Source: Maribacter aquivivus (lineage in GTDB: Bacteria; Bacteroidota; Bacteroidia; Flavobacteriales; Flavobacteriaceae). From it: a stretch of DNA of 64,000 bases. The notes under the pieces are model-generated. The model searched no databases and was not told the DNA's origin. It was given only the letters and a program-made list of their open reading frames with translations. Positions 17,272 to 27,479 of this stretch are shown here, in pieces; the stretch's first letter is position 1; the number at the start of each line of letters is the position of its first letter. The stretch lies in the NCBI RefSeq assembly GCF_900142175.1, contig NZ_FQZX01000003.1:406471-470470 (forward strand). The letters run 5' to 3'. The position numbers were made by a program, and so were the translations under genes.

Positions 17272-20268
17272 TTAAAATGATACTTGTAATCCCATTAAAT
17301 AGGTCTTAGGCTGAGGGTAGGCACCTCTGTCGATACCATATTCAAATAAATCACCACTACCTACTTCAGGATCTAAACCGGAGTAATCTGTAATGGTTAT
17401 CAAGTTCTGACCACTAACATATATTCTAAACTTAGAGAACAATTCTTGACCAAACGCGTCATTTGGTAACGTATACCCAATAGTTAAGTTTTTAAGTCTA
17501 GAGAAAGAACCGTCTTCTACAAAACGATCAGATAATTGAATGTTTTGTGGCGCTCCAGCAGCTCTTGGAACTGTAGTAGAAGGGTTAGTTGGTGTCCATC
17601 TATCTAAAACAGCAACACCTGCGTTGAATAATCTAGGCATACCTTCTAAATCGTAAATATTGGTGTTATAAAGATCTCTACCATAGATACCTGTCCAGAA
17701 CATGTTGAAATCCCAGTTTTTATAATCTGCACTTAAGTTTAAACCATATGTTAAGTCTGGTAGTGGATTTCCAATGATATCTCTATCTTCAGAAGTGATG
17801 TCACCATCATTGTTTAAATCTTTAAATCTAATATCACCAGGTTGTACTGTAGTTTGACCAGGATTCGCTGTAAACACAGCATCTACTTCAGCTTGGTTTT
17901 GATAGATACCATCTGTAACTAATCCGAAAAAGTGAAATAATGATTCGCCTTCAGTAACTCTTGTGATATTTTGGTTTTCAAAATTACCGCCATTTAATTC
18001 ATCAACACCACCTAATGATATAGCTTCGTTTGAGCTTGTAGATAAGTTTAAATTAGCAGACCATTTGAAATCTCCTTCAAAATCATTGTACCCTAAACTT
18101 AATTCAAAACCAGTAGTTTCTACCGCTCCTACATTTCTCACTTGACTTCCTTCATTAATACCTAAAGAAGTAGAAGTAGGAACTCTAATTAATAAATCAT
18201 CACTTTGGTTCTCGTAGTATTCAAGAGCAGCTGTAAATTTATCATTTGCAAACCCAAAATCAAGACCAACATTCAATTGTCTTGTTTCCTCCCATTTTAA
18301 ATCTGGGTTGGCCAAGCCAAATGCAGTAGTACCTACAGCATTAGATCCCGCAATAGGATAAAGGAAATCATTTACCAATGTTGCACTATATAAATAGTTG
18401 GCTATTCTGTCATTTCCAGAATACCCTAAACTACCTCTTAACTTCAAGGTGCTTACATTAGAATCAACCAAGAAATTTTCTTTTGCAATGTTCCAACCTA
18501 AGGCATAAGATGAGAACCAACCCCAACGATTGTTTGCGCCGAATTTAGAAGAAGCATCTCGTCTTAACGATACAGCAGCGATGTATTTATCATCATAGTT
18601 GTAGTTTAACCTTCCTAAGAAACCTAATCTGTTATATTCGAAAGATGTACTTTGTAAACTAGAATCTTCATTAGATAGCTCGTTTATATTATCTGATACT
18701 GTGTTTCTACTGTTTGCGTTTAAACTAGTGCCTTGACTTTCAAATTTTTCAGCTAATAATAAAGCTTCGAAATTATGAACATCCGCTATAGTTTTGTCAT
18801 AAGTTAAACTATTGGTGAAAATTATTGTTTGACCTGCAGAAGTGTTCTTAGTAATTGAAGCAAAAGCTTGTTGATGTGTGCCACCTAAGCTATCGTCGTT
18901 ATAAGATGGTACAAAATTATTACTAGTACCTTTATAATAATCTAAACCTACTTGCGATTTAAATTTTAAACCATCTGCAATAGCGTACTCGGCAAAAATG
19001 TTACCTACTAATGCGAAAGTATTATTAACGGCATCACCATGCTTTAATATTCTAACAGGGTTTTCGGCATCTTGACCGTCACCAGCACTGTTAGGTCCTT
19101 GAAATCCACCTAGATTGTTAGAATTATATACGGATAAATATGGTGCTGCTTTAATAGCGTGCTCTAAAAGAGAACGCTGACCAAATTCTATTCTATCAGA
19201 ATTTTGTTTGTTAAAGTTAACGGATAAATTTTGTCCCAACTTTAATTTGCCAAAAGTGAAATCACTATTTGCTCTAAAAGAATATCTCTGAAACCCAGTT
19301 TCAATAATGATACCTTCTCTTTCAAAATATCCACCAGATATTCTAAAGTTGCTAGTGTCACTACCGCCAGAAGCAGCCATATCGTAACTTCTAATAAGTC
19401 CAGATGTATAAATTTCATCTTGCCAGTTTGTATTTACACCAGAAGTAGACGATGGGGTATTTGGAACGATACCAAAGGCCTCATTAGCATATTGCAGATA
19501 TTGCTCGGTATTCAACACATCATACCGCTGTGTATTTTGTTGAAAGCCAGTATGTGCATTGAATGATAATTGAGTCTTACCGCTTTTACCTTTTTTAGTT
19601 GTTACGATAATTACACCATTAGAACCTTGTGCACCATATACTGCAGTAGTAGAGGCGTCTTTAAGTACATTAATGGTTTCTATATCATTTTGGTTAATAC
19701 CAGAAAGGTTGCCCACAATTACTCCGTCTACTACAAATAGTGGAGAGTTGTTGCCAAATGTACCTAGACCTCTAATGGTAATAGATGGTTCTGTACCTGG
19801 TGCACCTGTGTTCACTACAGAAATTCCTGCGGCACGTCCTTGTAAAGCTTCAGTTGCATTAGCTACGGGAACTGCATTTAAATCTTCAGATTTTACGCTA
19901 GAAATTGCACCTGTTACCGCAGCTCTACTTTGTGCTCCATATCCAACAACTACAACTTCGTCTAGCGCTTGCGCATCTATTGCCATAGATATGTTGATTG
20001 ATGATTGACCGTTAACTTGCGCCTTTTGTGTCTGGTAGCCTATATAGCTAATAGTTAAAGAACCATCTGATGGAACATTAGAGAGTGAAAAGTTTCCATC
20101 AAAATCGGTTTGTGAACCATTTGTTGTACCTGATACCACCACTGAGGCTCCTGGAAGAGGAGCTCCGGTTTCATCAGAAACAACACCGCTTACAGTAGAT
20201 GTTTGTGAGTAGGCAAATTGCCCCAACATTGCAATTAATGCAATGAATGTAATTTTGAGTTTAGTCAT
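17272..20268 (-). CDS. SusC/RagA-family TonB-linked outer-membrane transporter
   Basis: A 998-residue TonB-dependent barrel importing oligosaccharides across the outer membrane. It has a signal peptide (about 1-21, ending AYS), a carboxypeptidase-regulatory-like domain (about 24-95), a TonB-box-like DEVVVVGYG, a plug (AVTGAISSV...LQGRAAGISVV, then IRGLGTFG and VVDGVIVG) and the barrel ending LMGLQVSF with a terminal Phe. It is the first gene of the locus, with a good promoter candidate about 60 bp upstream. It pairs with the following SusD; together they form a pedal-bin type uptake complex. Confidence 0.96.
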   Translation of the reverse strand: MTKLKITFIALIAMLGQFAYSQTSTVSGVVSDETGAPLPGASVVVSGTTNGSQTDFDGNFSLSNVPSDGSLTISYIGYQTQKAQVNGQSSINISMAIDAQALDEVVVVGYGAQSRAAVTGAISSVKSEDLNAVPVANATEALQGRAAGISVVNTGAPGTEPSITIRGLGTFGNNSPLFVVDGVIVGNLSGINQNDIETINVLKDASTTAVYGAQGSNGVIIVTTKKGKSGKTQLSFNAHTGFQQNTQRYDVLNTEQYLQYANEAFGIVPNTPSSTSGVNTNWQDEIYTSGLIRSYDMAASGGSDTSNFRISGGYFEREGIIIETGFQRYSFRANSDFTFGKLKLGQNLSVNFNKQNSDRIEFGQRSLLEHAIKAAPYLSVYNSNNLGGFQGPNSAGDGQDAENPVRILKHGDAVNNTFALVGNIFAEYAIADGLKFKSQVGLDYYKGTSNNFVPSYNDDSLGGTHQQAFASITKNTSAGQTIIFTNSLTYDKTIADVHNFEALLLAEKFESQGTSLNANSRNTVSDNINELSNEDSSLQSTSFEYNRLGFLGRLNYNYDDKYIAAVSLRRDASSKFGANNRWGWFSSYALGWNIAKENFLVDSNVSTLKLRGSLGYSGNDRIANYLYSATLVNDFLYPIAGSNAVGTTAFGLANPDLKWEETRQLNVGLDFGFANDKFTAALEYYENQSDDLLIRVPTSTSLGINEGSQVRNVGAVETTGFELSLGYNDFEGDFKWSANLNLSTSSNEAISLGGVDELNGGNFENQNITRVTEGESLFHFFGLVTDGIYQNQAEVDAVFTANPGQTTVQPGDIRFKDLNNDGDITSEDRDIIGNPLPDLTYGLNLSADYKNWDFNMFWTGIYGRDLYNTNIYDLEGMPRLFNAGVAVLDRWTPTNPSTTVPRAAGAPQNIQLSDRFVEDGSFSRLKNLTIGYTLPNDAFGQELFSKFRIYVSGQNLITITDYSGLDPEVGSGDLFEYGIDRGAYPQPKTYLMGLQVSF

Positions 20269-20327
20269 AATTAATGAAGTTTTAAGTTGTTATTTGTCGT
20301 AAACCTTTTTAACAGATTTTAACACAA

Positions 20328-20356
20328 CAAATATAGAAGTAGGTAGGTGTGAGCAA
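20328..20356 (-). promoter_or_regulatory. Predicted Bacteroidota-type promoter of susC
   Basis: On the minus strand a -7 element TATATTTG (20328-20335) matches TAnnTTTG. A TTG at 20354-20356 lies 18 bp upstream as a -33 element. It lies about 60 bp upstream of the SusC start, in the 341-bp gap (20269-20609) to the divergent DUF255 gene. The centre of that gap shows nothing else I can name. Confidence 0.5.
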
Positions 20357-20560
20357 TAAAACAAATGAAGCGAACACTAGTAAATATGGTGCAAATACAT
20401 TTTATATGTTAGTAATACGGTAGTTTATGGGTGTAATATTTATGATAACAGTATTTTTTACCCGTTAGATTTAAGGATTTCTTGATTTTGTTTTTAATTG
20501 TTGTCTATTTCGCAATTACAGATGAAATTGTTTTTATAATTCTGATAGGATTTCTAGAAG

Positions 20561-20590
20561 TTTGTGATAGATAAATTAAATATATCTTTG
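20561..20590 (+). promoter_or_regulatory. Predicted promoter of the DUF255 gene
   Basis: TTTG at 20561-20564 and TATCTTTG at 20583-20590 (TAnnTTTG consensus) are separated by 18 bp. The start codon follows at 20610, giving a short 5' leader. Confidence 0.55.
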
Positions 20591-20609
20591 AATCTATTAT
20601 TAGAGACTT

Positions 20610-22736
20610 ATGAAGATTAATAGCTTGTTTTTTGTACTTATTGGTGTGCTGATTTTTAGTTCTTGTAAAAATCAGAACAAGAATGAAGTTGATGGTATTG
20701 CGCAAGAAGATCATGAATTCACCAATGATCTTATACATGAAACTAGTCCATATTTATTACAACATGCACATAACCCAGTAGATTGGAAAGCTTGGTCAGG
20801 CAAGGTTTTTAAAAAAGCATCCGAAGAAAATAAGCTAGTGGTTTTAAGTGTGGGGTATTCTACCTGTCACTGGTGCCATGTTATGGAAGAGGAATCTTTT
20901 GAGGATACCGAAGTAGCTAAACTTATGAACGATAAGTTTGTAAGTATTAAGGTAGATCGCGAAGAACGACCAGATCTTGATATGGTCTATCAAACCGCAC
21001 TGCAATTGGTAAACGGAACAGGAGGGTGGCCTATGAACGCCATTATTATGCCTAATGGGAGTCCGGTGTTTTTAGGTACGTATTATGAGAAAGAAGAGTG
21101 GAAGAATATTTTAGTCAAATTCAGCTCTGAATATGAAAAAAATCCAGAAAAAATGAAGGAGTATGCCACCATGTTAGCGGATGGGGTGCAAGAGGTTTAT
21201 GAACAACCAGCAAAACAATTGGCGAATGCCATTACACCAGATAAGTTTGTAAACGGAATTAAGGAGTGGGCAACTGTTTGGGACAAACAATGGGGCGGTA
21301 ATCTTGGTCAACAGAAATTTATACTACCTGCTAATTTGACTATGTTATTAGATTATGCCGTCCTTCAACAAAATAGTGAAGCTGAAAATCATGTTATTAA
21401 TACGTTGAATAAAGTGATACATGGGGGAATCTATGATCACGTAGATGGCGGTTTTTTTAGATATAGCACTGATAATACATGGAAAGTACCTCATTTTGAA
21501 AAGATGTTGTACGATAATGCACAACTGGTGTATTTACTTTCAAAAGCTTATAAATTGACTGAAAATAAGGAGTACAAAAGTAAGGTGGAAGAAACTTTTA
21601 AATTTTTGAAATCTGAAATGAGAAATGAAGATGGAGGTTATTTTAGTGCTATGGATGCAGATACGAAAGGGGAGGAAGGAGTCTATTATGTTTGGAATAA
21701 GGAAGAGTTAGCATCATTACTTTCAGAAGATTTTATATTGTTTTCTAAGTACTTTAATATAGAGGATAGTCAGGTTTGGGAAGATGGGAACTTTGTTTTG
21801 AACAACACCATTTCTAAAGGTGAATTTTTAAAGGAGTTCGGGATAAGTGAAGAAGTGTTTGATGAGAAAAAGGAGAATTGGAAATCGACTTTATATAAAG
21901 CGCGACAAAAAAGAGAGAAGCCTACCAAAGATTTTAAGATTTTAACATCTTGGAACGCTCTTTTAATAGACGGACTTTTAGAAGCGTACAAGGCTTTTGG
22001 TGATGAAAAATATTTAACGGAGGCGGTGTCTGTATTTAATTATTTAAAGGAGAATAATTATAAAGATGCACAATTGGTGCATTCTTATACAAAAGATAGT
22101 AAGCAGACAGAGGTTTTCTTAGAAGATTACGCTTTTCTAGCCAAAAGTGCTTTTGCTTTGTATGAAGTTACTTTAGATGTATCGTATCTGCAGACTTCAA
22201 AAGAGTTAATGGATATGGGCTCAGAAAAATATAAGAGTAATTCTGAGTTGTTCTATTATAATGTTTCTAGTGATTTGGTGCCGAGTATAATTAATACTTC
22301 TGATGGGGTAGTACCTTCTGCGAACGCTATTATGGCGCAGAATTTTTTGCGACTAGGTCATTTGGAATATAATACCGATTATTTGAAAAAGGCAGAGGTA
22401 ATGGGGGCTTTAATTACAGGCGATTTTGAAAGTCATGCTGTAAGCTACGGTGCTTGGGGGTCTTTGCTTTTGCAACAAGCATATCCTTTTTATGAAATTG
22501 TTGTTGTTGGTGAAAATGCCAAAAAGCTAATGAGTGAAATACATAAGACCTATGTAGTGAATTCTATTATAGTAGGTTCTACTGTTGAAAGTGACCTTTC
22601 CCTTTTTAAAGATCGCTATGATGAAGATGACACCTTCATATATGTTTGTCAAAATAACACCTGTAAGTTACCTGTGAAAACCGTAAGTGATGGTTTTAAG
22701 CAAATGAAGTCTTTTGGTTACCAGGGGTTTAAATAG
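20610..22736 (+). CDS. DUF255 thioredoxin-domain lipoprotein (YyaL/SPATA20-like)
   Basis: A 708-residue protein of the YyaL/SSP411 family. A lipoprotein signal ends at LIFSSC (Cys19). The DUF255 thioredoxin-like domain contains HNPVDW and the C86-HW-C89 motif followed by VMEEESFED. The rest is an alpha/alpha-barrel region resembling N-acylglucosamine 2-epimerase-like folds ([45 protein letters not shown]). The biochemical role of the family is not established; a redox or protein-quality function is often guessed. The lipobox indicates membrane anchoring outside the cytoplasm, unlike cytosolic homologues. Confidence 0.88.
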   Translation: MKINSLFFVLIGVLIFSSCKNQNKNEVDGIAQEDHEFTNDLIHETSPYLLQHAHNPVDWKAWSGKVFKKASEENKLVVLSVGYSTCHWCHVMEEESFEDTEVAKLMNDKFVSIKVDREERPDLDMVYQTALQLVNGTGGWPMNAIIMPNGSPVFLGTYYEKEEWKNILVKFSSEYEKNPEKMKEYATMLADGVQEVYEQPAKQLANAITPDKFVNGIKEWATVWDKQWGGNLGQQKFILPANLTMLLDYAVLQQNSEAENHVINTLNKVIHGGIYDHVDGGFFRYSTDNTWKVPHFEKMLYDNAQLVYLLSKAYKLTENKEYKSKVEETFKFLKSEMRNEDGGYFSAMDADTKGEEGVYYVWNKEELASLLSEDFILFSKYFNIEDSQVWEDGNFVLNNTISKGEFLKEFGISEEVFDEKKENWKSTLYKARQKREKPTKDFKILTSWNALLIDGLLEAYKAFGDEKYLTEAVSVFNYLKENNYKDAQLVHSYTKDSKQTEVFLEDYAFLAKSAFALYEVTLDVSYLQTSKELMDMGSEKYKSNSELFYYNVSSDLVPSIINTSDGVVPSANAIMAQNFLRLGHLEYNTDYLKKAEVMGALITGDFESHAVSYGAWGSLLLQQAYPFYEIVVVGENAKKLMSEIHKTYVVNSIIVGSTVESDLSLFKDRYDEDDTFIYVCQNNTCKLPVKTVSDGFKQMKSFGYQGFK

Positions 22737-22833
22737 AATTATTGATAGTTGATCTTTAGTATCTATTTTGATTCTGTTTATAGTTCTTGGTATGTGTAAA
22801 GTTCAGTGCTGAAATTCGGTTTACCTTTGTGGT

Positions 22834-23589
22834 ATGGAAGAGTGGTATGCCTATCCTTTATTGATATTAGTTGGTTTCGTTGTTGGTTTTATCAATACGG
22901 TTGCTGGCGGTGGCTCTCTTCTTTCGTTGCCTATCTTAATCTTTTTGGGTTTACCTTCTACATTGGCAAATGGTACAAATAGAGTAGCAGTAATTTTTCA
23001 AACAGCTGTAGCTACTGCAGGATTTAAAAGTAAAGGGGTCTCTACATTTCCTTTTAATATATACTTAGGTTGTTCTGCATTTTTCGGTTCTATTCTCGGA
23101 GCTCGTTTAGCGGTTGATATTAGTGGTGCACTTTTTAATAGAATTCTCGCCATTGTAATGATTTGCGTAGTACTGATAGTAGCATTTGGACCAAAAATGG
23201 GAATGAAAGAAATTCAAGAACGACTTACGGGTAAATATTTGTGGCTGGGTATTATTGCGTTTTTCTTTTTCGGAATTTACGGGGGATTCATTAATGCGGG
23301 ACTTGGATTTATAATAATTCTATTTCTACATTATGTAAATAGAATGACCTTGGTGCGTTCTAATGCAACCAAAGTTGCTGTTGTTTTTATGTATATGGTT
23401 TCAGCATTGATTGTATTTGCTTGGAACAATCAGGTAAATTGGAAAATTGGTTTAATATTGGCCATAGGTAATGGTAGTGGAGCTTGGGTGGCGAGCAGAG
23501 TATCTGTAAATATGGGTGATGGCTTCGTGAAAAAGTTCTTGATTTTTATGGTGTCGATACTAGCTGTAAAACTTTGGTTTTACCAATAA
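22834..23589 (+). CDS. TauE/SafE-family membrane permease
   Basis: A 251-residue, about 8-helix protein of the TauE/SafE (formerly DUF81) family, whose characterized members export sulfite, sulfoacetate or other organosulfur anions. The duplicated signature is visible: VGFVVGFINTVAGGGSLLSLPIL at the N-terminus and YGGFINAGLGFIIILFL in the second half, with GTNRVAV and SNATKVAVVF after each. The substrate is unknown here. A TACCTTTG element (22822-22829) just before the ATG hints at a very short leader or leaderless transcript. It reads into the DegT-type gene 39 bp downstream. Confidence 0.85.
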   Translation: MEEWYAYPLLILVGFVVGFINTVAGGGSLLSLPILIFLGLPSTLANGTNRVAVIFQTAVATAGFKSKGVSTFPFNIYLGCSAFFGSILGARLAVDISGALFNRILAIVMICVVLIVAFGPKMGMKEIQERLTGKYLWLGIIAFFFFGIYGGFINAGLGFIIILFLHYVNRMTLVRSNATKVAVVFMYMVSALIVFAWNNQVNWKIGLILAIGNGSGAWVASRVSVNMGDGFVKKFLIFMVSILAVKLWFYQ

Positions 23590-23628
23590 TTTAACCAAAA
23601 TTTGTAATACAATATAAAATACGATAGC

Positions 23629-24822
23629 ATGCCAGGTTTTGAGTTGTTTGGAGAGAGTGAGAAAAGTCAAGTTCAAGATGTTTTAGATTCAGGTGTTTTA
23701 ATGCGTTACGGCTTTGACGGAATGCGAAACAACCATTGGAAGGCATTAGAGCTTGAAGCTGCTTTATCTAAACGCATGGAATCTAAATATGCGCAATTAG
23801 TGAGTAGTGGTACTGCTGCATTAACAGTTGCGCTTGCAAGTGCAGGTGTTGGAGCAGGGGATGAAGTAATTATGCCAACTTTTACATTTGTAGCAAGTTT
23901 TGAATCTATTTTGGCTATTGGTGCCATACCCATTCTTGTTGATGTTGATGATACTTTAACCTTAAGTCCTGAAGCAGTTGAAAATGCTATCACCGATAAA
24001 ACTAAAGTAGTCATGCCGGTTCATATGTGCGGTTCTATGGCTGACCTTGGTGCATTGAAGGCTATTTGTGATAAACATAATTTATTGTTGTTAGAAGATG
24101 CCTGTCAAGCTATAGGGGGTAGTTATGATGGCAAACCTTTGGGTAGTTATGGTGATTTAGGCTGTTTCTCATTTGATTATGTAAAAACAATTACTTGTGG
24201 CGAGGGCGGAGCAATCATTACCAACAACGAACAATATAAAATAAATGCTGATCATTATTCCGATCATGGTCATGATCATGTGGGTAACAATCGAGGAACG
24301 GAAACACATCCGTTTTTAGGGTATAATTTTAGAATTTCAGAATTGCATGCAGCTGTAGGTTGTGCGCAAATTGAGCGCTTAGATGATTTCTTATCTATTC
24401 AAAAGAAAAATTACACCGTTTTAAGAGATGCCTTATCGCCGCTTGCTAATATTACATTTAGAAAAGTGCCAGAAGGGGGAGTAGAGAATTATTCATTTAT
24501 TTCTTTCTTCTTGCCAACTACAGAGTTAGCTAAAAAAGCACATACAGCTTTGGGTGAGGCTGGTGTAGATGCGTGTTTTTATTGGTTTGATAATAACTGG
24601 CATTACTACAAAAAATGGGAGCATTTAACCCATAAAAGATCTTTAGGTAAGTTGCCGCAAGAGGTTGTTAATCAGTTGCCTGACTATTCAAAATCAGACT
24701 TTTCAAAATCTGATGCTTGGATTGGCAGAACCATCTCATGTCTTGTAAAACTAAGCTGGACAGATGAACAGGTTACTGAACGTGCAGCTAAAATGAAAGA
24801 TGTATTAGAAAAGTTTATTTAA
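23629..24822 (+). CDS. DegT/DnrJ/EryC1/StrS-family PLP aminotransferase
   Basis: A 397-residue sugar-aminotransferase-type PLP enzyme. Features are SSGTAALTVALASAGVGAGDEV (cofactor phosphate region), VDVDDTLTLSPE, the PLP-stacking segment LLEDACQAIGGSY, Lys186 in CFSFDYVKTITCGEGGAII, and GYNFRISELHAAVGCAQ. Family members aminate keto-sugars or related cyclic ketones for surface polysaccharides. No other sugar-nucleotide genes are adjacent, so the substrate is open. It converges on ribB with only 4 bp between the stops and no obvious terminator. Confidence 0.88.
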   Translation: MPGFELFGESEKSQVQDVLDSGVLMRYGFDGMRNNHWKALELEAALSKRMESKYAQLVSSGTAALTVALASAGVGAGDEVIMPTFTFVASFESILAIGAIPILVDVDDTLTLSPEAVENAITDKTKVVMPVHMCGSMADLGALKAICDKHNLLLLEDACQAIGGSYDGKPLGSYGDLGCFSFDYVKTITCGEGGAIITNNEQYKINADHYSDHGHDHVGNNRGTETHPFLGYNFRISELHAAVGCAQIERLDDFLSIQKKNYTVLRDALSPLANITFRKVPEGGVENYSFISFFLPTTELAKKAHTALGEAGVDACFYWFDNNWHYYKKWEHLTHKRSLGKLPQEVVNQLPDYSKSDFSKSDAWIGRTISCLVKLSWTDEQVTERAAKMKDVLEKFI

Positions 24823-24826
24823 AACT

Positions 24827-25963
24827 TTAATACTTCACATATTCTAAAATTTCTAATCCGTATCCTACAATACCTACACGTTTTGCTTGGGTACTGTTGG
24901 TCATTAGTTTCATTTTATGAATACCTAAATCATGTAAGATCTGAGCTCCGATTCCGAAGTCACGATTATCCATTTCAATTTTAGGCGCTTTGTGAACGCC
25001 TTGTTTTTGCAATTCTTTCAACTCTTTTAATCTAGAAAGCAAATTAAGCGATTCAGAATCTTGATTGATGAATACGATTGCTCCTTTACCTTCTTCATTA
25101 ATCTTGTTGAACATATCCTCTAACTTTTCATCAGGGTTATGTGTTAATGTTCCTAAAATATCATTGTTGATTAGGGTAGAGTTGATTCTGGTTAAGATTT
25201 TTTCATCCGAAGACCAAGAACCTTTAGTTAAAGCAATATGAATATGATTATTAGTAGTTTGCTTATATGCTCTTAATCTAAATTCACCAAAACGAGTGGT
25301 AATATCAAAATCAACTTCTTTGTCGATTAAGCTATCATGCTCCATTCTATAGGCAACAAGAGATTCAATAGACACAATTTTTAGATCGAATTTTTTAGCA
25401 ACATCTACCAATTGGGGTAGTCGCGCCATGGTGCCGTCTTCATTCATGATTTCTACGATAATTCCCGCAGGTTGTAATCCTGCTAATCGCGCAAAATCAA
25501 TAGCAGCTTCTGTGTGTCCTGTTCTTCTTAAAACCCCGCCTTCTTTAGCTACTAATGGAAATATATGTCCTGGTCTAGCTAAATCATGAGGTTTGGTATC
25601 ACTTTCTGTTAATGCAATAACAGTTTTTGATCTGTCACCTGCAGAAATACCTGTGGTAACTCCTTTACCTCTTAAATCTACAGATACGGTAAATGCCGTT
25701 TCTAAAGGATCGGTATTGGTACTTACCATCATATGTAATCCTAAGTCTTTACAACGACCTTCGGTTAATGGCGCGCAAATAAGACCTCTACCGTGAGTTG
25801 CCATAAAATTGACAGTCTCAGGTGTAGCAAGTTCAGCGGCTGCTAAAAAATCTCCTTCATTTTCACGATTTTCATCATCAACAACGATAATTACTTTACC
25901 TGCGCGAATATCTTCAATCGCTTCTTCTATACTATTCAATTGTATTGTACTAAGATCTGTCAT
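24827..25963 (-). CDS. ribB: 3,4-dihydroxy-2-butanone 4-phosphate synthase with degenerate GTP cyclohydrolase II domain
   Basis: A 378-residue riboflavin-biosynthesis protein. The N-terminal synthase domain (about 1-205) is intact, with VVDDENRENEGDF, GRGLICAPL, HDLARPGHIFPL and GHTEAAIDFARLAG, and forms dihydroxybutanone phosphate from ribulose 5-phosphate. The C-terminal half is recognizably GTP cyclohydrolase II-like (HIHIALTKGSW, NRDFGIGAQIL, MTNSTQAKRVGIVGYGLEI), but the zinc-binding CxxxxCxC and RQEGRG segments are absent, replaced by LTHNPDE and INQDSES. GTP cyclohydrolase activity is therefore unlikely. It begins 2 bp after the LptF/G permease gene. Confidence 0.9.
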   Translation of the reverse strand: MTDLSTIQLNSIEEAIEDIRAGKVIIVVDDENRENEGDFLAAAELATPETVNFMATHGRGLICAPLTEGRCKDLGLHMMVSTNTDPLETAFTVSVDLRGKGVTTGISAGDRSKTVIALTESDTKPHDLARPGHIFPLVAKEGGVLRRTGHTEAAIDFARLAGLQPAGIIVEIMNEDGTMARLPQLVDVAKKFDLKIVSIESLVAYRMEHDSLIDKEVDFDITTRFGEFRLRAYKQTTNNHIHIALTKGSWSSDEKILTRINSTLINNDILGTLTHNPDEKLEDMFNKINEEGKGAIVFINQDSESLNLLSRLKELKELQKQGVHKAPKIEMDNRDFGIGAQILHDLGIHKMKLMTNSTQAKRVGIVGYGLEILEYVKY

Positions 25964-25965
25964 GG

Positions 25966-27474
25966 TTAAGAATCAGCTTTATCTTTTTTCTTAAATATTT
26001 TTTTGAAGAAATCGGCTATAAATCCGAAATCCATCATTCCTTTATCTTCTGTTGCTCTTTTGGTTAAAATAACACCTAAAGGTAGCATAATCAACGTTGC
26101 TAGCCATGCACCTAACATTGGGTGTATATTACCTTCTTTAGCATAGTTTCCTGCAAAAACTCCTATGAAATAGTAAATTAGAAATAGTACTATGGCAATT
26201 ACCATAGGCAAACCTAGACCTCCTTTTCTAATGATAGCACCTAATGGAGCACCTACAAAGAAAAGAATGATACACGAGAACGCTAAAGCATACTTATTAT
26301 GGAGCGATAGAATATGCATATTATAGATTTTATATCTCTTCTGCATTTCTTCTTTTTTACCGCTAACGGTACCTAAAATACTAGTTGTAGCATTTTTAGC
26401 ACTACTTAATATCTGAATCTGTTGCCAGTCTGGAAAAAGAACAAGAAAATTATCGTTGATAGAATCTTGTAGCGCTATATTTTTCATAGCAATACTGGCT
26501 TTCGCATTTAAAACTGAATCTTTTTTACGGATCATATCCGTTTTGGTTGAATCATTGTTTTTGGCAACCAAAGGAGAAAACATACCTGTTCTACCTTCTA
26601 TGTTTTTAGAAAATGCACGAACAATACGATAATTGTCTCCACGTAAAGAATCAATATCTTTTGAAAGTCGCGATATATTCTTCATTTTGTCAGTACTGAT
26701 ATCTCGCTCTTCTTCTAAATCATCATTATTAATTTCAGGAATTTCAATGTTCATTGTATAGGTATCAAAATCTGCCTGAGCAAAAGGGAATTTCATTTTG
26801 CTATCATTACTTTTTGACGTGATGTCTTCATAGTAGTGACCATCTGTTAATACCAATTGTATAACGTCAGAATCTTCGCTACTTATTAATTCTCCTGATT
26901 TAGATTTGATGACGGTAGTGTTCAGGTTGTTTGCAGATTTTCTATGTATAATTACGTTTTTAAGAAAACGATCATTATCACCATATTTTTCATCTACCTT
27001 AATATTCATTCCTTCAAAATCACTAAATACGCCTTCAGAGACTACCGCTGCAGGTTTTACCTTGGCAATATTTCTACGGAGATTGTATATTTTTCGTTGT
27101 GAAAGGGGAATAACGTTATTAGCAAAGAAAAAAGTGACTCCGCCTAAAATGGTCACGAATATGATTAAACTCAACATAGAACGTTGCAGTGAAATACCTG
27201 ATGCCTTCATTGCAGCGAACTCGTAATTTTCTGCAATAGAGCCAAAGGTTAAAATGGAAGATAAAAGTACGGTAAGAGGGAGCACTTTTTCAGTAAGATC
27301 TGGCATTAAATAAAACAGGAACTTACCAATAATGACAATGTCTAAACCTTTACCCGCTAGGTCATCAATAAAAAGCCAAATCGTTTGGAATATGAAGATG
27401 AACATCAATATTACAAACGAACTGATAAAATTAAAGACGAACCTTGATAGGATGTATCGGTCTAGTATTCTCAA
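25966..27474 (-). CDS. LptF/LptG-family lipopolysaccharide export permease
   Basis: A 502-residue YjgP/YjgQ-type permease. Three membrane segments occupy the N-terminal about 115 residues (MRILDRYILSRFVFNF, PLTVLLSSILTFGSIAENYEFAAMKASGIS). A periplasmic beta-jellyroll region spans about 130-380, with an insertion (roughly 225-330) longer than in E. coli homologues. Three more helices follow. With an LptBC partner it would move LPS from the inner membrane to the periplasmic bridge. The gene lies 5 bp after lolA and 2 bp before ribB in a tight operon. Confidence 0.9.
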   Translation of the reverse strand: MRILDRYILSRFVFNFISSFVILMFIFIFQTIWLFIDDLAGKGLDIVIIGKFLFYLMPDLTEKVLPLTVLLSSILTFGSIAENYEFAAMKASGISLQRSMLSLIIFVTILGGVTFFFANNVIPLSQRKIYNLRRNIAKVKPAAVVSEGVFSDFEGMNIKVDEKYGDNDRFLKNVIIHRKSANNLNTTVIKSKSGELISSEDSDVIQLVLTDGHYYEDITSKSNDSKMKFPFAQADFDTYTMNIEIPEINNDDLEEERDISTDKMKNISRLSKDIDSLRGDNYRIVRAFSKNIEGRTGMFSPLVAKNNDSTKTDMIRKKDSVLNAKASIAMKNIALQDSINDNFLVLFPDWQQIQILSSAKNATTSILGTVSGKKEEMQKRYKIYNMHILSLHNKYALAFSCIILFFVGAPLGAIIRKGGLGLPMVIAIVLFLIYYFIGVFAGNYAKEGNIHPMLGAWLATLIMLPLGVILTKRATEDKGMMDFGFIADFFKKIFKKKDKADS

Positions 27475-27479
27475 TAGTT

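Noticed and set aside
20505-20738. 77-codon minus-strand ORF across the DUF255 promoter region
   Set aside because: It overlaps the signal peptide of the DUF255 gene and a good plus-strand promoter, and its product is a low-complexity Lys/Ile-rich sequence.
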